DNA of 41,521 nt from an uncultured Rhodospirillales bacterium (GTDB lineage: Bacteria; Pseudomonadota; Alphaproteobacteria; Acetobacterales; Acetobacteraceae). Shown piece by piece: positions 1-7,757 of the stretch. The notes under the pieces were generated by a model. The model had not been told where the DNA came from. It ran no database searches and saw only the letters and a list, made by a program, of their open reading frames with translations. The DNA is taken from assembly GCA_903865895.1 (NCBI GenBank), contig CAIPLM010000238.1:1-41521 (forward strand), written 5' to 3'. Within the stretch, counting starts at the first letter, position 1. Every line of letters begins with the position of its first letter. Made by a program: the position numbers and the translations under genes.

Positions 1-1047
1 ACCCTGAAGCGCCCCACCGGCGGCTTCTTGTTCAACATGGGCTCGGGCGACGCGGTGATGATGGCGCCCAACTCGGTCGCCACCAACAAAACCAACCCCG
101 TCGGCACCGGCCCCTTCGTGTTCAAGCGCTGGGTCAAGGGTGACCGCGTGGAGATCGAGCGCAACCCGAATTACTGGGGCCCCGCGCCGAAGATCGCCAG
201 CGCCACCTTCCGCTTCATCGCCGACCCCTCGGCGGCGACGGCGGCGGTGATGGCCGGCGATCTCGACGCCTACCCGCTCTTCCCCGCCCCGGAATCCCTC
301 GACAAGATCCGCGCCGACAAGCGCTTCGCCGTCGTGCTGGGCTCCACCCAGGGCAAGACCATCATGTCGATCAACAATGAGCGGGCGCCGTTCAACGACG
401 TGCGGGTCCGCCGCGCCCTCGCCCACGCGATCGACCGCGACGCCCTGCTGAGCGCGCTGAACGGCACCGGCAAGCCGATCGGCTCGCATTTCGTGCCCGG
501 CAATCCCGGCTACATCGACCTCACCGGCGCCTACCCCTACGACCCCGCCAAGGCCCAGAAGCTGCTCGCCGAAGCCGGCGTGAAGCCGGGCACCGAGATG
601 ACCATCAAGCTCCCCCCGCCCGGCTATGCGCGGCGCGGCGGCGAGGTGATCGCCGCGATGCTCGAGCAGGTCGGCATCAAGGCCAAGCTGGTGCCGGTGG
701 AGTGGGCGCAATGGCTGAACGACGTATTCAAGCAGTCCGACTTCGACCTCACGATCATCGCTCATGTCGAGCCGAACGACCTCGATATCTATGCCCGCGA
801 CAAGTACTACTTCAACTACAAGGACGCCGGGTACCGCGCGATCTACCAGAAATGGGTCGAGACCTCCGACCCCGCCGCCCGCATCGATCTCGTCGGCCAA
901 CTCCAGCGCAAGCTGTCCGAGGATGAGCCCAACATCTTCCTCTTCAGCCTCGGCAAAACCGGCGTGTGGAACGCCAAGCTGAACGGGTTGTGGGTCAACC
1001 AGCCGATCTTCAACAACGACCTGTCGGGCGTGTCCTGGAGCGAGTGA
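1..1047 (+). CDS. ABC transporter substrate-binding protein, peptide type (SBP_bac_5), 5' end cut by window
   Basis: The frame is open from base 1, so the N-terminus and signal peptide lie outside the window. What remains is about 348 residues of an extracytoplasmic solute-binding protein of the DppA/OppA/NikA type, which captures peptides or similar small solutes in the periplasm. Family signs are VGTGPFVFKRW and NPNYWG early in the fragment, the VRVRRALAHAIDRDAL segment in the middle, and the C-terminal region ending near GVSWSE. The first permease gene starts 13 bases after the stop and a second follows, so this is the first visible gene of an importer operon. The downstream amidase hints at an amide or peptide substrate, but the ligand cannot be read from the sequence. 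A complete paralogue sits at 39883-41460. Confidence 0.9.
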   Translation, partial: TLKRPTGGFLFNMGSGDAVMMAPNSVATNKTNPVGTGPFVFKRWVKGDRVEIERNPNYWGPAPKIASATFRFIADPSAATAAVMAGDLDAYPLFPAPESLDKIRADKRFAVVLGSTQGKTIMSINNERAPFNDVRVRRALAHAIDRDALLSALNGTGKPIGSHFVPGNPGYIDLTGAYPYDPAKAQKLLAEAGVKPGTEMTIKLPPPGYARRGGEVIAAMLEQVGIKAKLVPVEWAQWLNDVFKQSDFDLTIIAHVEPNDLDIYARDKYYFNYKDAGYRAIYQKWVETSDPAARIDLVGQLQRKLSEDEPNIFLFSLGKTGVWNAKLNGLWVNQPIFNNDLSGVSWSE

Positions 1048-1060
1048 TCCCAGCCTCGTC

Positions 1061-2014
1061 ATGAAGGGCTTCGTGATCCGGCGGCTGGTGGGGTTGTTCC
1101 TGACCCTGCTGGCCGCCTCACTCGTTGTGTTCGCCGTGCTGCAGATCCTGCCCGGCGATCCCGCGACCCTGATGCTCGACACCTCGGCGCGGCCGGACAC
1201 GCTGGCGGCTTTGCGCAAGCAGCTCGGCCTCGATCAGCCGGCCTGGTGGCGCTATCTGCTCTGGATCGGCGGCCTGCTGCGTGGCGATTTCGGCGTCTCC
1301 TACACCTACTCCGTGCCGGTCTCGGAGCTGATCGCCCAGCGCGTGCAGGTCACGGTGCCGCTGGCGATCATGTCGATCTGCCTCTCCACCTCGATCGCCA
1401 TCCCCGTCGGCGTCCTGGCCGCCGCCCGGCGCGGCCGCGCGGCCGACGCGGCCGTCATGGGCGTAGCGCAATTCGGCGTCGCGCTGCCGAATTTCTGGCT
1501 CGGCATCCTGCTGATCCTCGTCTTCGCCGTGGCCTATCCAGTATTACCAGCCGGCGGCTTCGCGGGCTGGGAGAAGGGGTTCTGGCCCGCCTTCCGCTGC
1601 CTCATCCTCCCCGCCTTCGCCCTCGCACTGCCCCAAGCCGCCATCCTCTCCCGCGTCACCCGCTCGGCCGTGCTGGAAACCCTCGGGCAGGACTACGTGC
1701 GCACCGCCCACGCCAAGGGTCTCTCCGGCATCGCCGCCCTGTGGCGCCACGCGGTGCCCAACGCGCTGATCCCGGTGGTCACCATCATCGGCCTGCAATT
1801 CTCCTTCCTCCTGGCGGGCACGGTCATCATCGAAAACGTCTTCACCCTCCCCGGCCTCGGCCGCCTCGTCTTCCAGGCCATCGCTCAGCGCGACCTCATC
1901 GTCGTGCAGGACCTCGTGGTGCTGCTCGCCGGCTCGGTGATCCTGGTGAACTTCCTGGTCGATCTCGCCTATCTCGGGCTCGATCCGCGGATCTCCCGCG
2001 AGGGGGCGCGATGA
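1061..2014 (+). CDS. ABC transporter permease, DppB/OppB type
   Basis: A 317-residue inner-membrane permease of the binding-protein-dependent transport family (BPD_transp_1), first of the usual heterodimer. It opens with a membrane helix (residues about 7-30), then ILPGDPATLMLD and the periplasmic loop typical of DppB. The ATPase-contacting EAA-like loop is seen at TLGQDYVRTAHAKGL, about residues 208-222. The C-terminus LVDLAYLGLDPRI is typical of this family. The start lies 13 bases after the binding-protein stop. Its stop overlaps the ATG at 2011 of a short repeated leader, and the partner permease starts at 2069. No ATPase gene follows in the window. Confidence 0.93.
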   Translation: MKGFVIRRLVGLFLTLLAASLVVFAVLQILPGDPATLMLDTSARPDTLAALRKQLGLDQPAWWRYLLWIGGLLRGDFGVSYTYSVPVSELIAQRVQVTVPLAIMSICLSTSIAIPVGVLAAARRGRAADAAVMGVAQFGVALPNFWLGILLILVFAVAYPVLPAGGFAGWEKGFWPAFRCLILPAFALALPQAAILSRVTRSAVLETLGQDYVRTAHAKGLSGIAALWRHAVPNALIPVVTIIGLQFSFLLAGTVIIENVFTLPGLGRLVFQAIAQRDLIVVQDLVVLLAGSVILVNFLVDLAYLGLDPRISREGAR

Positions 2015-2068
2015 AAGTGATGACGCGCGAGGGCGCGCGATGAAAGTGATGACGCGCGAGGGCGCGCG
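2011..2068 (+). repeat. Two perfect tandem copies of a 29-bp unit carrying chained ATGA stop/start overlaps
   Basis: Bases 2011-2039 and 2040-2068 are identical. Each unit begins with ATGAAAGTGATGACG and ends with GAGGGCGCGCG. The ATG at 2011 overlaps the TGA of the upstream permease. It opens a 10-codon frame (MKVMTREGAR) whose TGA overlaps the ATG at 2040. That ATG opens the same 10-codon frame again, whose TGA overlaps the true permease start at 2069. The sequence just before 2011 (GCGAGGGGGCGCG) resembles the unit end, so the unit probably arose by slippage or duplication of the original ATGA junction. The 29-bp period shifts the frame at each copy. Expression of the small peptides is not shown. 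Confidence 0.9.
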
Positions 2069-2893
2069 ATGAAACCGGCCTGGCGCAGCGGCAACCTGCT
2101 GATCGGCGGCACCATCACCGCGCTGATCCTGGCGATGGCGTTGGTCTCGCTGGTCTGGACCCCCTATCCGCCGACCAAGATCGACATCATCCACAAACTC
2201 GCCGATCCCTCCGCCGCCCACTGGCTCGGCACCGACCCCTTCGGGCGGGACGTCTTCTCCATGATCATGGCCGGCGCCCGCTCCTCCCTCTCGGTGGCGC
2301 TGATCGCGGTGCTGGTCGGTGCCGGCCTCGGCGTGCCGCTCGGCGCCCTCGCCTCGGCCCGCGGCGGCTGGGTGGATAATCTGGTGATGCGCTCCACCGA
2401 CCTCGCCTTCGCCTTCCCCGCCTTGCTCACGGCGGTCATGATCACCGCTTTGGCCGGCCCGGGCGCCGGGAATGCCATGCTGGCGATCGGCATTTTCAAC
2501 ATCCCCGTCTTCGCCCGCGTCACCCGTGGCGCCGCGCTCGCGGTGCGGGAACTGGACTTCGTGATGGCGGCCCGCGCCACCGGCCATGGCGAATTCGCCA
2601 TCATGCTCCGCCACGTGCTGCCCAATATCTCCGCCGTGCTGCTGGTGCAGGTGACGATCCAGTTCGCCCTCGCCATTATCGCCGATGCCGGCCTCGCCTA
2701 TGTCGGCCTCGGCACCCAGCCGCCCTTCCCCTCCTGGGGCCGGATGCTGAACGACGCACAGACCTATATCTTCAAGGCGCCGCTGCTGGCCGTCTTCCCC
2801 GGCGCCGCCATCACCACCGCGGTGCTCGGCCTCAACCTCCTCGGTGACGGGCTGCGTGACCTGCTCGACCCTCGCCTCTCGCGTTCCCGCTGA
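2069..2893 (+). CDS. ABC transporter permease, DppC/OppC type
   Basis: A 274-residue inner-membrane permease, partner of the DppB-type gene upstream. Family signs are HWLGTDPFGRDVFSMIMAGAR (about residues 51-71), a central set of membrane helices, the EAA-type loop around ELDFVMAARATGHGE, and the C-terminal GDGLRDLLDPRLSR. The start at 2069 is preceded by the 29-bp tandem repeat, so its translation is probably coupled to upstream reading through ATGA overlaps and a GAGGG stretch. An amidase gene follows after 14 bases. Confidence 0.93.
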   Translation: MKPAWRSGNLLIGGTITALILAMALVSLVWTPYPPTKIDIIHKLADPSAAHWLGTDPFGRDVFSMIMAGARSSLSVALIAVLVGAGLGVPLGALASARGGWVDNLVMRSTDLAFAFPALLTAVMITALAGPGAGNAMLAIGIFNIPVFARVTRGAALAVRELDFVMAARATGHGEFAIMLRHVLPNISAVLLVQVTIQFALAIIADAGLAYVGLGTQPPFPSWGRMLNDAQTYIFKAPLLAVFPGAAITTAVLGLNLLGDGLRDLLDPRLSRSR

Positions 2894-2907
2894 TCAAGGA
2901 CCCTGCC

Positions 2908-4290
2908 ATGACTGACCTCGCCGACCTCTCCGCCGTCGATCTGCTGGCCCTCTACCGGGCCGGCAAGGCCTCGCCGGTCGAGGTGACGCGGGCGGTCTTC
3001 GCGCGCATGGAAAAGGCCGAGCCGGTGCTCTGCGCCACCTGGGCGCTCGATCCCGAAGGCGCCCTGGCCGCCGCCCGCGCCTCCGAGGCCCGCTGGCGGG
3101 CGGGCAATGCGGGCGCGCTGGATGGCGTGCCGATCACCATCAAAGAAAACATCGCCACCAAAGGCGTGCCAGTCCCCCTCGGCACCGCGGCGACCGACCT
3201 GGTGCCTGCCGCCGCCGATGCCCCCCCTTCGGCGCGGGTGCGCGAGGCCGGCGCGGTGATCCTCGGCAAGACCACCATGCCGGATTACGGCATGCTCTCC
3301 TCCGGCGTCTCCTCCTTCCACAAGCTCGCCCGCAACCCCTGGAACCCCGCCTTCAACCCCGGCGGCTCCTCGGCCGGCGCGGGCGCCGCAGCGGCGGCCG
3401 GCTACGGCCCGCTGCATCTCGGCACCGATATCGGCGGCTCCATCCGCCTGCCGGCCTCCTGGTGCGGCATCGTCGGCCACAAGCCCTCCAACGGCCGCGT
3501 GCCGATCGACCCACCCTATATTGGCCGTGCCGCCGGCCCGATGACGCGCACGGTCGCCGATACCGCCCTGCTGATGTCCGTGCTCTCGCAGCCCGACGCG
3601 CGCGATCACATGAGCCTGCCCCCCGCCGAGATCGCCTGGGGCGCGCTGGACCGCGATCTCAAAGGCGTCCGCATCGCCGTGGTGCGCGATATCGGCATCG
3701 GCGACGCCGCCCGGCCGGACGTGCTGGCCGCCCTCGATGACGCCGCCGCCCGCTTCGCCGCCGCCGGCGCCATCGTCACCCCTGTCGGCCCCTTCCTGCT
3801 GCCCGAGATGCTCGAAGGGCTCGACCAGTTCTGGCGCACCCGCTCTTACGCCGACGCGCAGAAACTCTCGCCCGAGAAACGCGCCATGCTGGTGCCCTTC
3901 ATCCGCGACTGGATTGCCCCGGCGGCGGCGTTCGACGGGGTGACGGCGGTGCGCGGCCTCAACCGCATCGTCGAGATGAGTGCCTCCGCCGTGGCGGCGA
4001 TCCAGGGCTATGACTTCATGCTGATGCCCACCGCGCCGATGCCGAGCTACCCAGCGGAATGGCCGATGCCGAGCAACGACCCCGCCCGCGCCATGGCCCA
4101 TATTGGGTTTACCGTGGCCTTCAACATGTCCGGCCAACCCGCCGCCTCGGTCAACGCCTCCTACACGGCGGACGGGCTGCCGATCGGCATCCAAATCGTC
4201 GGCCATCGCTTCGATGATCTCGGCGTGTTGCAGATGGCGCATGCCTGGGAACAAATCCGTCCGACCCAACGCCCCTGGCCCAACGTCTGA
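2908..4290 (+). CDS. Amidase signature (AS) family amidase
   Basis: A 460-residue hydrolase of the GatA/amidase signature family, expected to cleave a carboxamide to an acid and ammonia in the cytoplasm. The Ser-cisSer-Lys triad is visible: K79 in GVPITIKEN, S154 in NPGGSSAG and S178 in TDIGGSIRLP. A clear AAGGA ribosome site sits upstream of the ATG. The gene is 14 bases behind the DppC-type permease, so it is probably co-transcribed with the importer and acts on what the importer brings in. It lacks the partners expected for GatCAB, so the tRNA amidotransferase role is unlikely. The exact substrate is unknown. Confidence 0.93.
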   Translation: MTDLADLSAVDLLALYRAGKASPVEVTRAVFARMEKAEPVLCATWALDPEGALAAARASEARWRAGNAGALDGVPITIKENIATKGVPVPLGTAATDLVPAAADAPPSARVREAGAVILGKTTMPDYGMLSSGVSSFHKLARNPWNPAFNPGGSSAGAGAAAAAGYGPLHLGTDIGGSIRLPASWCGIVGHKPSNGRVPIDPPYIGRAAGPMTRTVADTALLMSVLSQPDARDHMSLPPAEIAWGALDRDLKGVRIAVVRDIGIGDAARPDVLAALDDAAARFAAAGAIVTPVGPFLLPEMLEGLDQFWRTRSYADAQKLSPEKRAMLVPFIRDWIAPAAAFDGVTAVRGLNRIVEMSASAVAAIQGYDFMLMPTAPMPSYPAEWPMPSNDPARAMAHIGFTVAFNMSGQPAASVNASYTADGLPIGIQIVGHRFDDLGVLQMAHAWEQIRPTQRPWPNV

Positions 4291-4452
4291 GCCATCGACT
4301 CGCCGGAAAAACTGGATAGTTGCGTTCTGCAAGTAATCCGGCGATGATGGGTGGTCGCAGCGCCAAAAGGCTTGACTTCGTCTGCGACTCGATCGGCGAG
4401 AGGCGAGGGAACAGCGGTGCGACAGGGTGATTGCGGAACTGCGGCGAAACGC

Positions 4453-5670
4453 ATGCGGGTGATGGCGCTCCCGGCGGCGCTTGCGCTGCTCGCCGGCTGC
4501 ACAACCGGCCAGGATATGGCCGGCGCGCGCGGACAATACTCCACGCGGGTGGCCGATGCCGCCCTGGCCTCCGGCGCGCCAGACATGGCGCTCCGCGTGA
4601 GCGACCTCATCATCGATCGAGACCCCGGCAACACCTCGGCCTGGGTCAGCCGTGGCGACGCGCTCTACGCCATGGGCCAGCTTACCAAGGCCCGCGCCGC
4701 CTATCGCACGGTGATCCAGCTCGATCCCAGGGTCGCTTCCGCGCATATCGGCCTCGGCCGCACCCTGGTGCGCTCCGACCCCCGCGCCGCCGAAGCGGAA
4801 TTCGCCAAGGCCGTGGCGCAGGAGCCCGAGAACATCGTCGCGCTCAACAACCTCGGCATCACCCGCGACCTGCTGGGCCGCCATGTCGAGGCGCAGGACG
4901 CCTACCGCACCGCGCTGATGGTCGATCCGGAATTGGCCGACGTGAAGGTCAATCTCGGCCTCTCCCTTACCATGTCCGGCCGCGCCGCCGAGGCGGCGGA
5001 CCTCCTGCGCCCGCTGGTCGAGCACGCCGACGCCACGCAGGAATGGCGCAACGCCGCGGCCATGGCGATGACCATGGCCGGCGATCGTGATGGTGCCCGC
5101 TTGGCGCTCGATGGCATCGATAGCGGCAAGCCCGCCGCCGCGATGGCTTACCAAGCGCCGGCGCCCCAACTCCCGGCGGTGGCCATCCGCACAGCGCCGC
5201 AGGTGCCGGTGGCCCGTAACGATCTCCACGCCCCGCCGCTGCAGCGCGACACCCCGGCCGTCCTGCCGGCCCCCTCCGCCCCGCCCGTGCTCGCCGCGAT
5301 CGACGCCGCGCCGGTCATGGCAGCCCAGGCGCGGCAAGCCCTCGGCAAGCCAGTCGCCGCGCGAGCACCGCTGCCGAAGCCGCCCCCGCAGGTGACCAGG
5401 TCGCAGACCCCGGCGCGGATCGACTGGTCAGTACTACGGCCGGAGACCAGCCGCCCCGAGAAGAAACCAGCCGCGTCAGCCGCCGCGCCGCTGGCGCCCG
5501 CGCCCGTGGTTCCCGCGTCTCTCCATCAGGTCCCGACGACCCTCGAAATCGACGGACTCAACCTGCAACTCGGCGCCGCCGAGCCGGTGCGTGGCGGCCT
5601 ATGGGAACGGCTGGCTGCCTGGCTGCCTAACCTGCTCGCGAGCATTCCGCTGCAAGACGGCCAGTCCTAG
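4453..5670 (+). CDS. TPR-repeat lipoprotein, TadD-like, with Ala/Pro-rich C-terminal extension
   Basis: The chosen ATG gives a 405-residue protein whose N-terminus is a lipoprotein signal with lipobox LLAGC. A GTG at 4351 would add 34 residues before it and spoil the signal. Residues about 25-215 are tetratricopeptide helices (for example LIIDRDPGNTSAWVSRGDAL, AAYRTVIQLDPRVASAHIGLG, AQDAYRTALMVDPELADVKV). About residues 233-350 form a low-complexity Ala/Pro linker, followed by a short tail ending in WERLAAWLPNLLASIPL. TadD proteins are outer-membrane TPR lipoproteins that help secretin assembly in Flp pilus systems. A second, shorter TadD-like gene lies at 17543. This gene stands at the left border of the tad locus and converges with the GT87 gene. 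Its role in the pilus is inferred from position and fold. Confidence 0.8.
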   Translation: MRVMALPAALALLAGCTTGQDMAGARGQYSTRVADAALASGAPDMALRVSDLIIDRDPGNTSAWVSRGDALYAMGQLTKARAAYRTVIQLDPRVASAHIGLGRTLVRSDPRAAEAEFAKAVAQEPENIVALNNLGITRDLLGRHVEAQDAYRTALMVDPELADVKVNLGLSLTMSGRAAEAADLLRPLVEHADATQEWRNAAAMAMTMAGDRDGARLALDGIDSGKPAAAMAYQAPAPQLPAVAIRTAPQVPVARNDLHAPPLQRDTPAVLPAPSAPPVLAAIDAAPVMAAQARQALGKPVAARAPLPKPPPQVTRSQTPARIDWSVLRPETSRPEKKPAASAAAPLAPAPVVPASLHQVPTTLEIDGLNLQLGAAEPVRGGLWERLAAWLPNLLASIPLQDGQS

Positions 5671-5691
5671 CTACGGGTGCGCTGAGCCGGT

Positions 5692-6867
5692 TCAGCCCGG
5701 CCTTAAGGCACGGCGCAGGCACAGGGTAAGCAGCACGATGTCGACCCCCAGCGCCACCGGTGCCTTCAGTCCGATCGCCAGCACCGGCGCCATCAGCGTC
5801 AGCGGATAGGCAACCACCACCAGAAGTCGCTCCCAGCCGCGCAACCCTTCCGGGCCCGCGCTTCGCATGAGCCAGGCCAGCGCCAACACCGCGATCATCT
5901 GATCGTAAAGCAGCACGAGCGGCACCGCGAGCAGCGTGGCGGCCAGCAACGCCGCCTGGCGAAGCGCCGGTGCTTCCCGCTGCCGCCACACCAGCACCAC
6001 CGCCACGCCGCAGCCGAACGTGACGATGCCCTGTACGACATAGGCAACCTGGATCGGCACGCCCATCAGCCGCAGTCCGCCAAAGAGCGAGACGAAACCG
6101 GCGAAATTGATCCGCCCGGAGGCGTAGGTGCCATCCGCCCCGGCCATTGCCGCAAGATAGGCCGCCCAGGTGTCAAGCCCAAGCAGCAGCAGCGAGAGCA
6201 GCAGCAGGACTCCGGCGCTCACCCCCGCTGCGATGAACGCGCGCCACCGCCCCGCCGCCGCCAGGGCGAAGGGCGTAAGCAGCCCGAGATGCGGCTTGAA
6301 GCACAGCGCGCCGAGCGCCGCTCCGGCGGTGAAAGGCCGCCGCTCCAGCAGCAGCCCGAACGTGCCGAGCAGCGCGGCGCTAAGATAGGCATTCTGCCCC
6401 TGACCGAAATTCCAGAAAGTCGCGGGAAACGCCAGCACCGGGATCAGCCAGGTACGCCCGCGCTCACCGAGAATGCGGCGCAGCACGGCCGCGAACAGCA
6501 AGAAAGTGGCACCCTCGAACACCAGCAGCGCCATACCATAGGGCAGTGTCGCCAACCCCGCGCAAATCAGCAGGAACACCGGCGGATAGTAGAAGAACAC
6601 ATAGGGCACGCCGGGCGCGCTCACCTGCTGCTCGGCGACATAATGCGCTGCCTGATCGTAAACCAGCGCGGGAGTTCCCGCGAGCACCAGCTTGCCGGCG
6701 GCATAGAAGCTCAGGAAGTCGATCGAGGACAGCCCGACGCCGAAGGCGATATTAGCCTGCTGTAGCACCAGCATTACGAAGATCGCCACTTCGAGCATGA
6801 GGAAAACCCCCGCCCAGGCAATCAGCCGCTCGCGGTTCAGCCAAGGCGTCGGTACGTCGTCGGTCAC
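5692..6867 (-). CDS. GT87-family (DUF2029) polyprenyl-phosphate-sugar-dependent membrane glycosyltransferase
   Basis: A 391-residue polytopic membrane protein. The first extracytoplasmic loop holds an acidic residue (D50 in SSIDFLSFYAAG), followed by FYYPPVF (about 92-98), GQGQNAYL and CFKPHLGLL, which is the motif series of GT87 mannosyltransferases of the GT-C fold. Such enzymes transfer a sugar from a lipid-linked donor on the outer face of the inner membrane. The start is a GTG only 4 bases after the stop of the tadE-like gene 6872-7297, with no clear ribosome site, so translation is probably coupled. Its place as last gene of the tadG-tadE-tadE operon suggests that it acts on pilins or associated surface material. 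That is inference. A short hairpin at 5681-5696 overlaps its stop. Confidence 0.85.
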   Translation of the reverse strand: MTDDVPTPWLNRERLIAWAGVFLMLEVAIFVMLVLQQANIAFGVGLSSIDFLSFYAAGKLVLAGTPALVYDQAAHYVAEQQVSAPGVPYVFFYYPPVFLLICAGLATLPYGMALLVFEGATFLLFAAVLRRILGERGRTWLIPVLAFPATFWNFGQGQNAYLSAALLGTFGLLLERRPFTAGAALGALCFKPHLGLLTPFALAAAGRWRAFIAAGVSAGVLLLLSLLLLGLDTWAAYLAAMAGADGTYASGRINFAGFVSLFGGLRLMGVPIQVAYVVQGIVTFGCGVAVVLVWRQREAPALRQAALLAATLLAVPLVLLYDQMIAVLALAWLMRSAGPEGLRGWERLLVVVAYPLTLMAPVLAIGLKAPVALGVDIVLLTLCLRRALRPG

Positions 6868-6871
6868 CGGT

Positions 6872-7297
6872 CTAGTAGGTGATTTGGGCGGAATCGGTGA
6901 TCGTGCCGGTCAGTGCCGCCCAAACCGGCGAGAACGCGGTGAATTGGTAGGTCGCTGTTACGGTAATCGTGATCGGGGTTGTCGTGCTGTAAGAGTTCTG
7001 CGTGATCGACAGTGTCAACTGGCTCGGGTCGAGGAAGGGGACGATCGAGGTGAGCGAGCTGAGGCTCGCCTGCGTGTTCATGGCGGCACCGCTGGCGGAG
7101 AGGGAGGCGTTCGCCAGCGCGGCACGCGCAGCTTCGCTGGTAAAGGCGCGGAGCGAATGCTCGATGATGTAGTAGCGGCCGAGATCCATGCAGCCGATCA
7201 CCAGCACCATGAACGTCGCGGCGACGATACCGAATTCAAGGCTGGTAACCCCGGCATTGCGGAGCCGGCGGGTGCGGTTATTGCACGCGGATGACAT
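6872..7297 (-). CDS. TadE-like minor pilin / pseudopilin
   Basis: A 141-residue protein with a short basic leader (MSSACNNRTRRLRNAG), then VTSLEFGIVAATFMVLVIGCMDLG, a prepilin-type hydrophobic helix with Glu at +5 after the predicted cleavage at G16. The remaining domain is small and beta-rich, as in TadE/TadF pseudopilins processed by TadV. The start overlaps the end of the upstream tadE-like gene by 20 bases, and the GT87 gene starts 4 bases after the stop. The four minus-strand genes 9084 to 5692 therefore read as one operon. Confidence 0.85.
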   Translation of the reverse strand: MSSACNNRTRRLRNAGVTSLEFGIVAATFMVLVIGCMDLGRYYIIEHSLRAFTSEAARAALANASLSASGAAMNTQASLSSLTSIVPFLDPSQLTLSITQNSYSTTTPITITVTATYQFTAFSPVWAALTGTITDSAQITY

Positions 7298-7757
7298 AGC
7301 TGGTGCTCACGGAATCAAATGTCACGGGGGACAGCAACAATGGCGAAAACGGCCTGGAGACGGCAAGCGTGATGAAACGCTGGTTCACTTGGCCTATGGG
7401 GCAAATTGGATCGGTTGAGCAGTCGGCTGAGGTCACCGCGCCGCCGGCCGCCCAGCAGGAGCAGGTCACCACGGGTGCACTGACGACCGCATCCGTCCAA
7501 CCGGCCGGCAACGCCGCTGTGACGGCGGATTGAATGTTGGTGTAGCTCGTCGGATAGGACATGGCATAGGTGCCGCCGGCGTGCAGAGCATCATCCAACT
7601 TCGTGCGGATCGCGATCATGTTGCCGAGGTCATAGGTGCCCAGCACGATGATGGCGATCACCGGAACGACCATGCCGAATTCCATCGCGGAAATCCCACG
7701 GCGATCGGCCAGCGCAGCACGCAGCCGCGCGCCGGCTTGTCGGATGCTACTGAACAA
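7278..7757 (-). CDS. TadE-like minor pilin / pseudopilin (upstream copy)
   Basis: A TadE-family protein of about 159 residues. The conserved part is ALADRRGISAMEFGMVVPVIAIIVLG, with predicted processing after RRG and Glu at +5 (ISAME), followed by a periplasmic domain with several cysteines (VVTCSCW, DCSTDPICP). The start is uncertain. A TTG at 7757 has AGGGGG six bases upstream and overlaps the end of the tadG-like gene by 11 bases. ATGs at 7793 and 7802 would add 12 or 15 residues and overlap that gene further. I prefer 7757 because the added residues look unlike a leader. The product is probably a minor pilin used with TadG and the second TadE. Confidence 0.82.
   Translation of the reverse strand: MFSSIRQAGARLRAALADRRGISAMEFGMVVPVIAIIVLGTYDLGNMIAIRTKLDDALHAGGTYAMSYPTSYTNIQSAVTAALPAGWTDAVVSAPVVTCSCWAAGGAVTSADCSTDPICPIGQVNQRFITLAVSRPFSPLLLSPVTFDSVSTSYVIRVQ

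Noticed and set aside
4372-4377. TTGACT as a -35 box for the TPR lipoprotein gene
   Set aside because: No acceptable -10 box lies 16-18 bases downstream.
2764-5337. Very long open frame on the minus strand (about 857 codons) opposite the amidase and TPR genes
   Set aside because: It has the His/Arg/Gly-rich composition of an antisense frame in GC-rich DNA, no domain, and lies over well-supported genes. The same holds for the long frames 28101-30263 (+) and 37441-39531 (-).
5681-5696. Short hairpin (GCTGAG/TTCAGC) at the convergent ends of the TPR and GT87 genes as a terminator
   Set aside because: The stem is only about six pairs with a G-T pair and no T-run; it also overlaps the GT87 stop codon.
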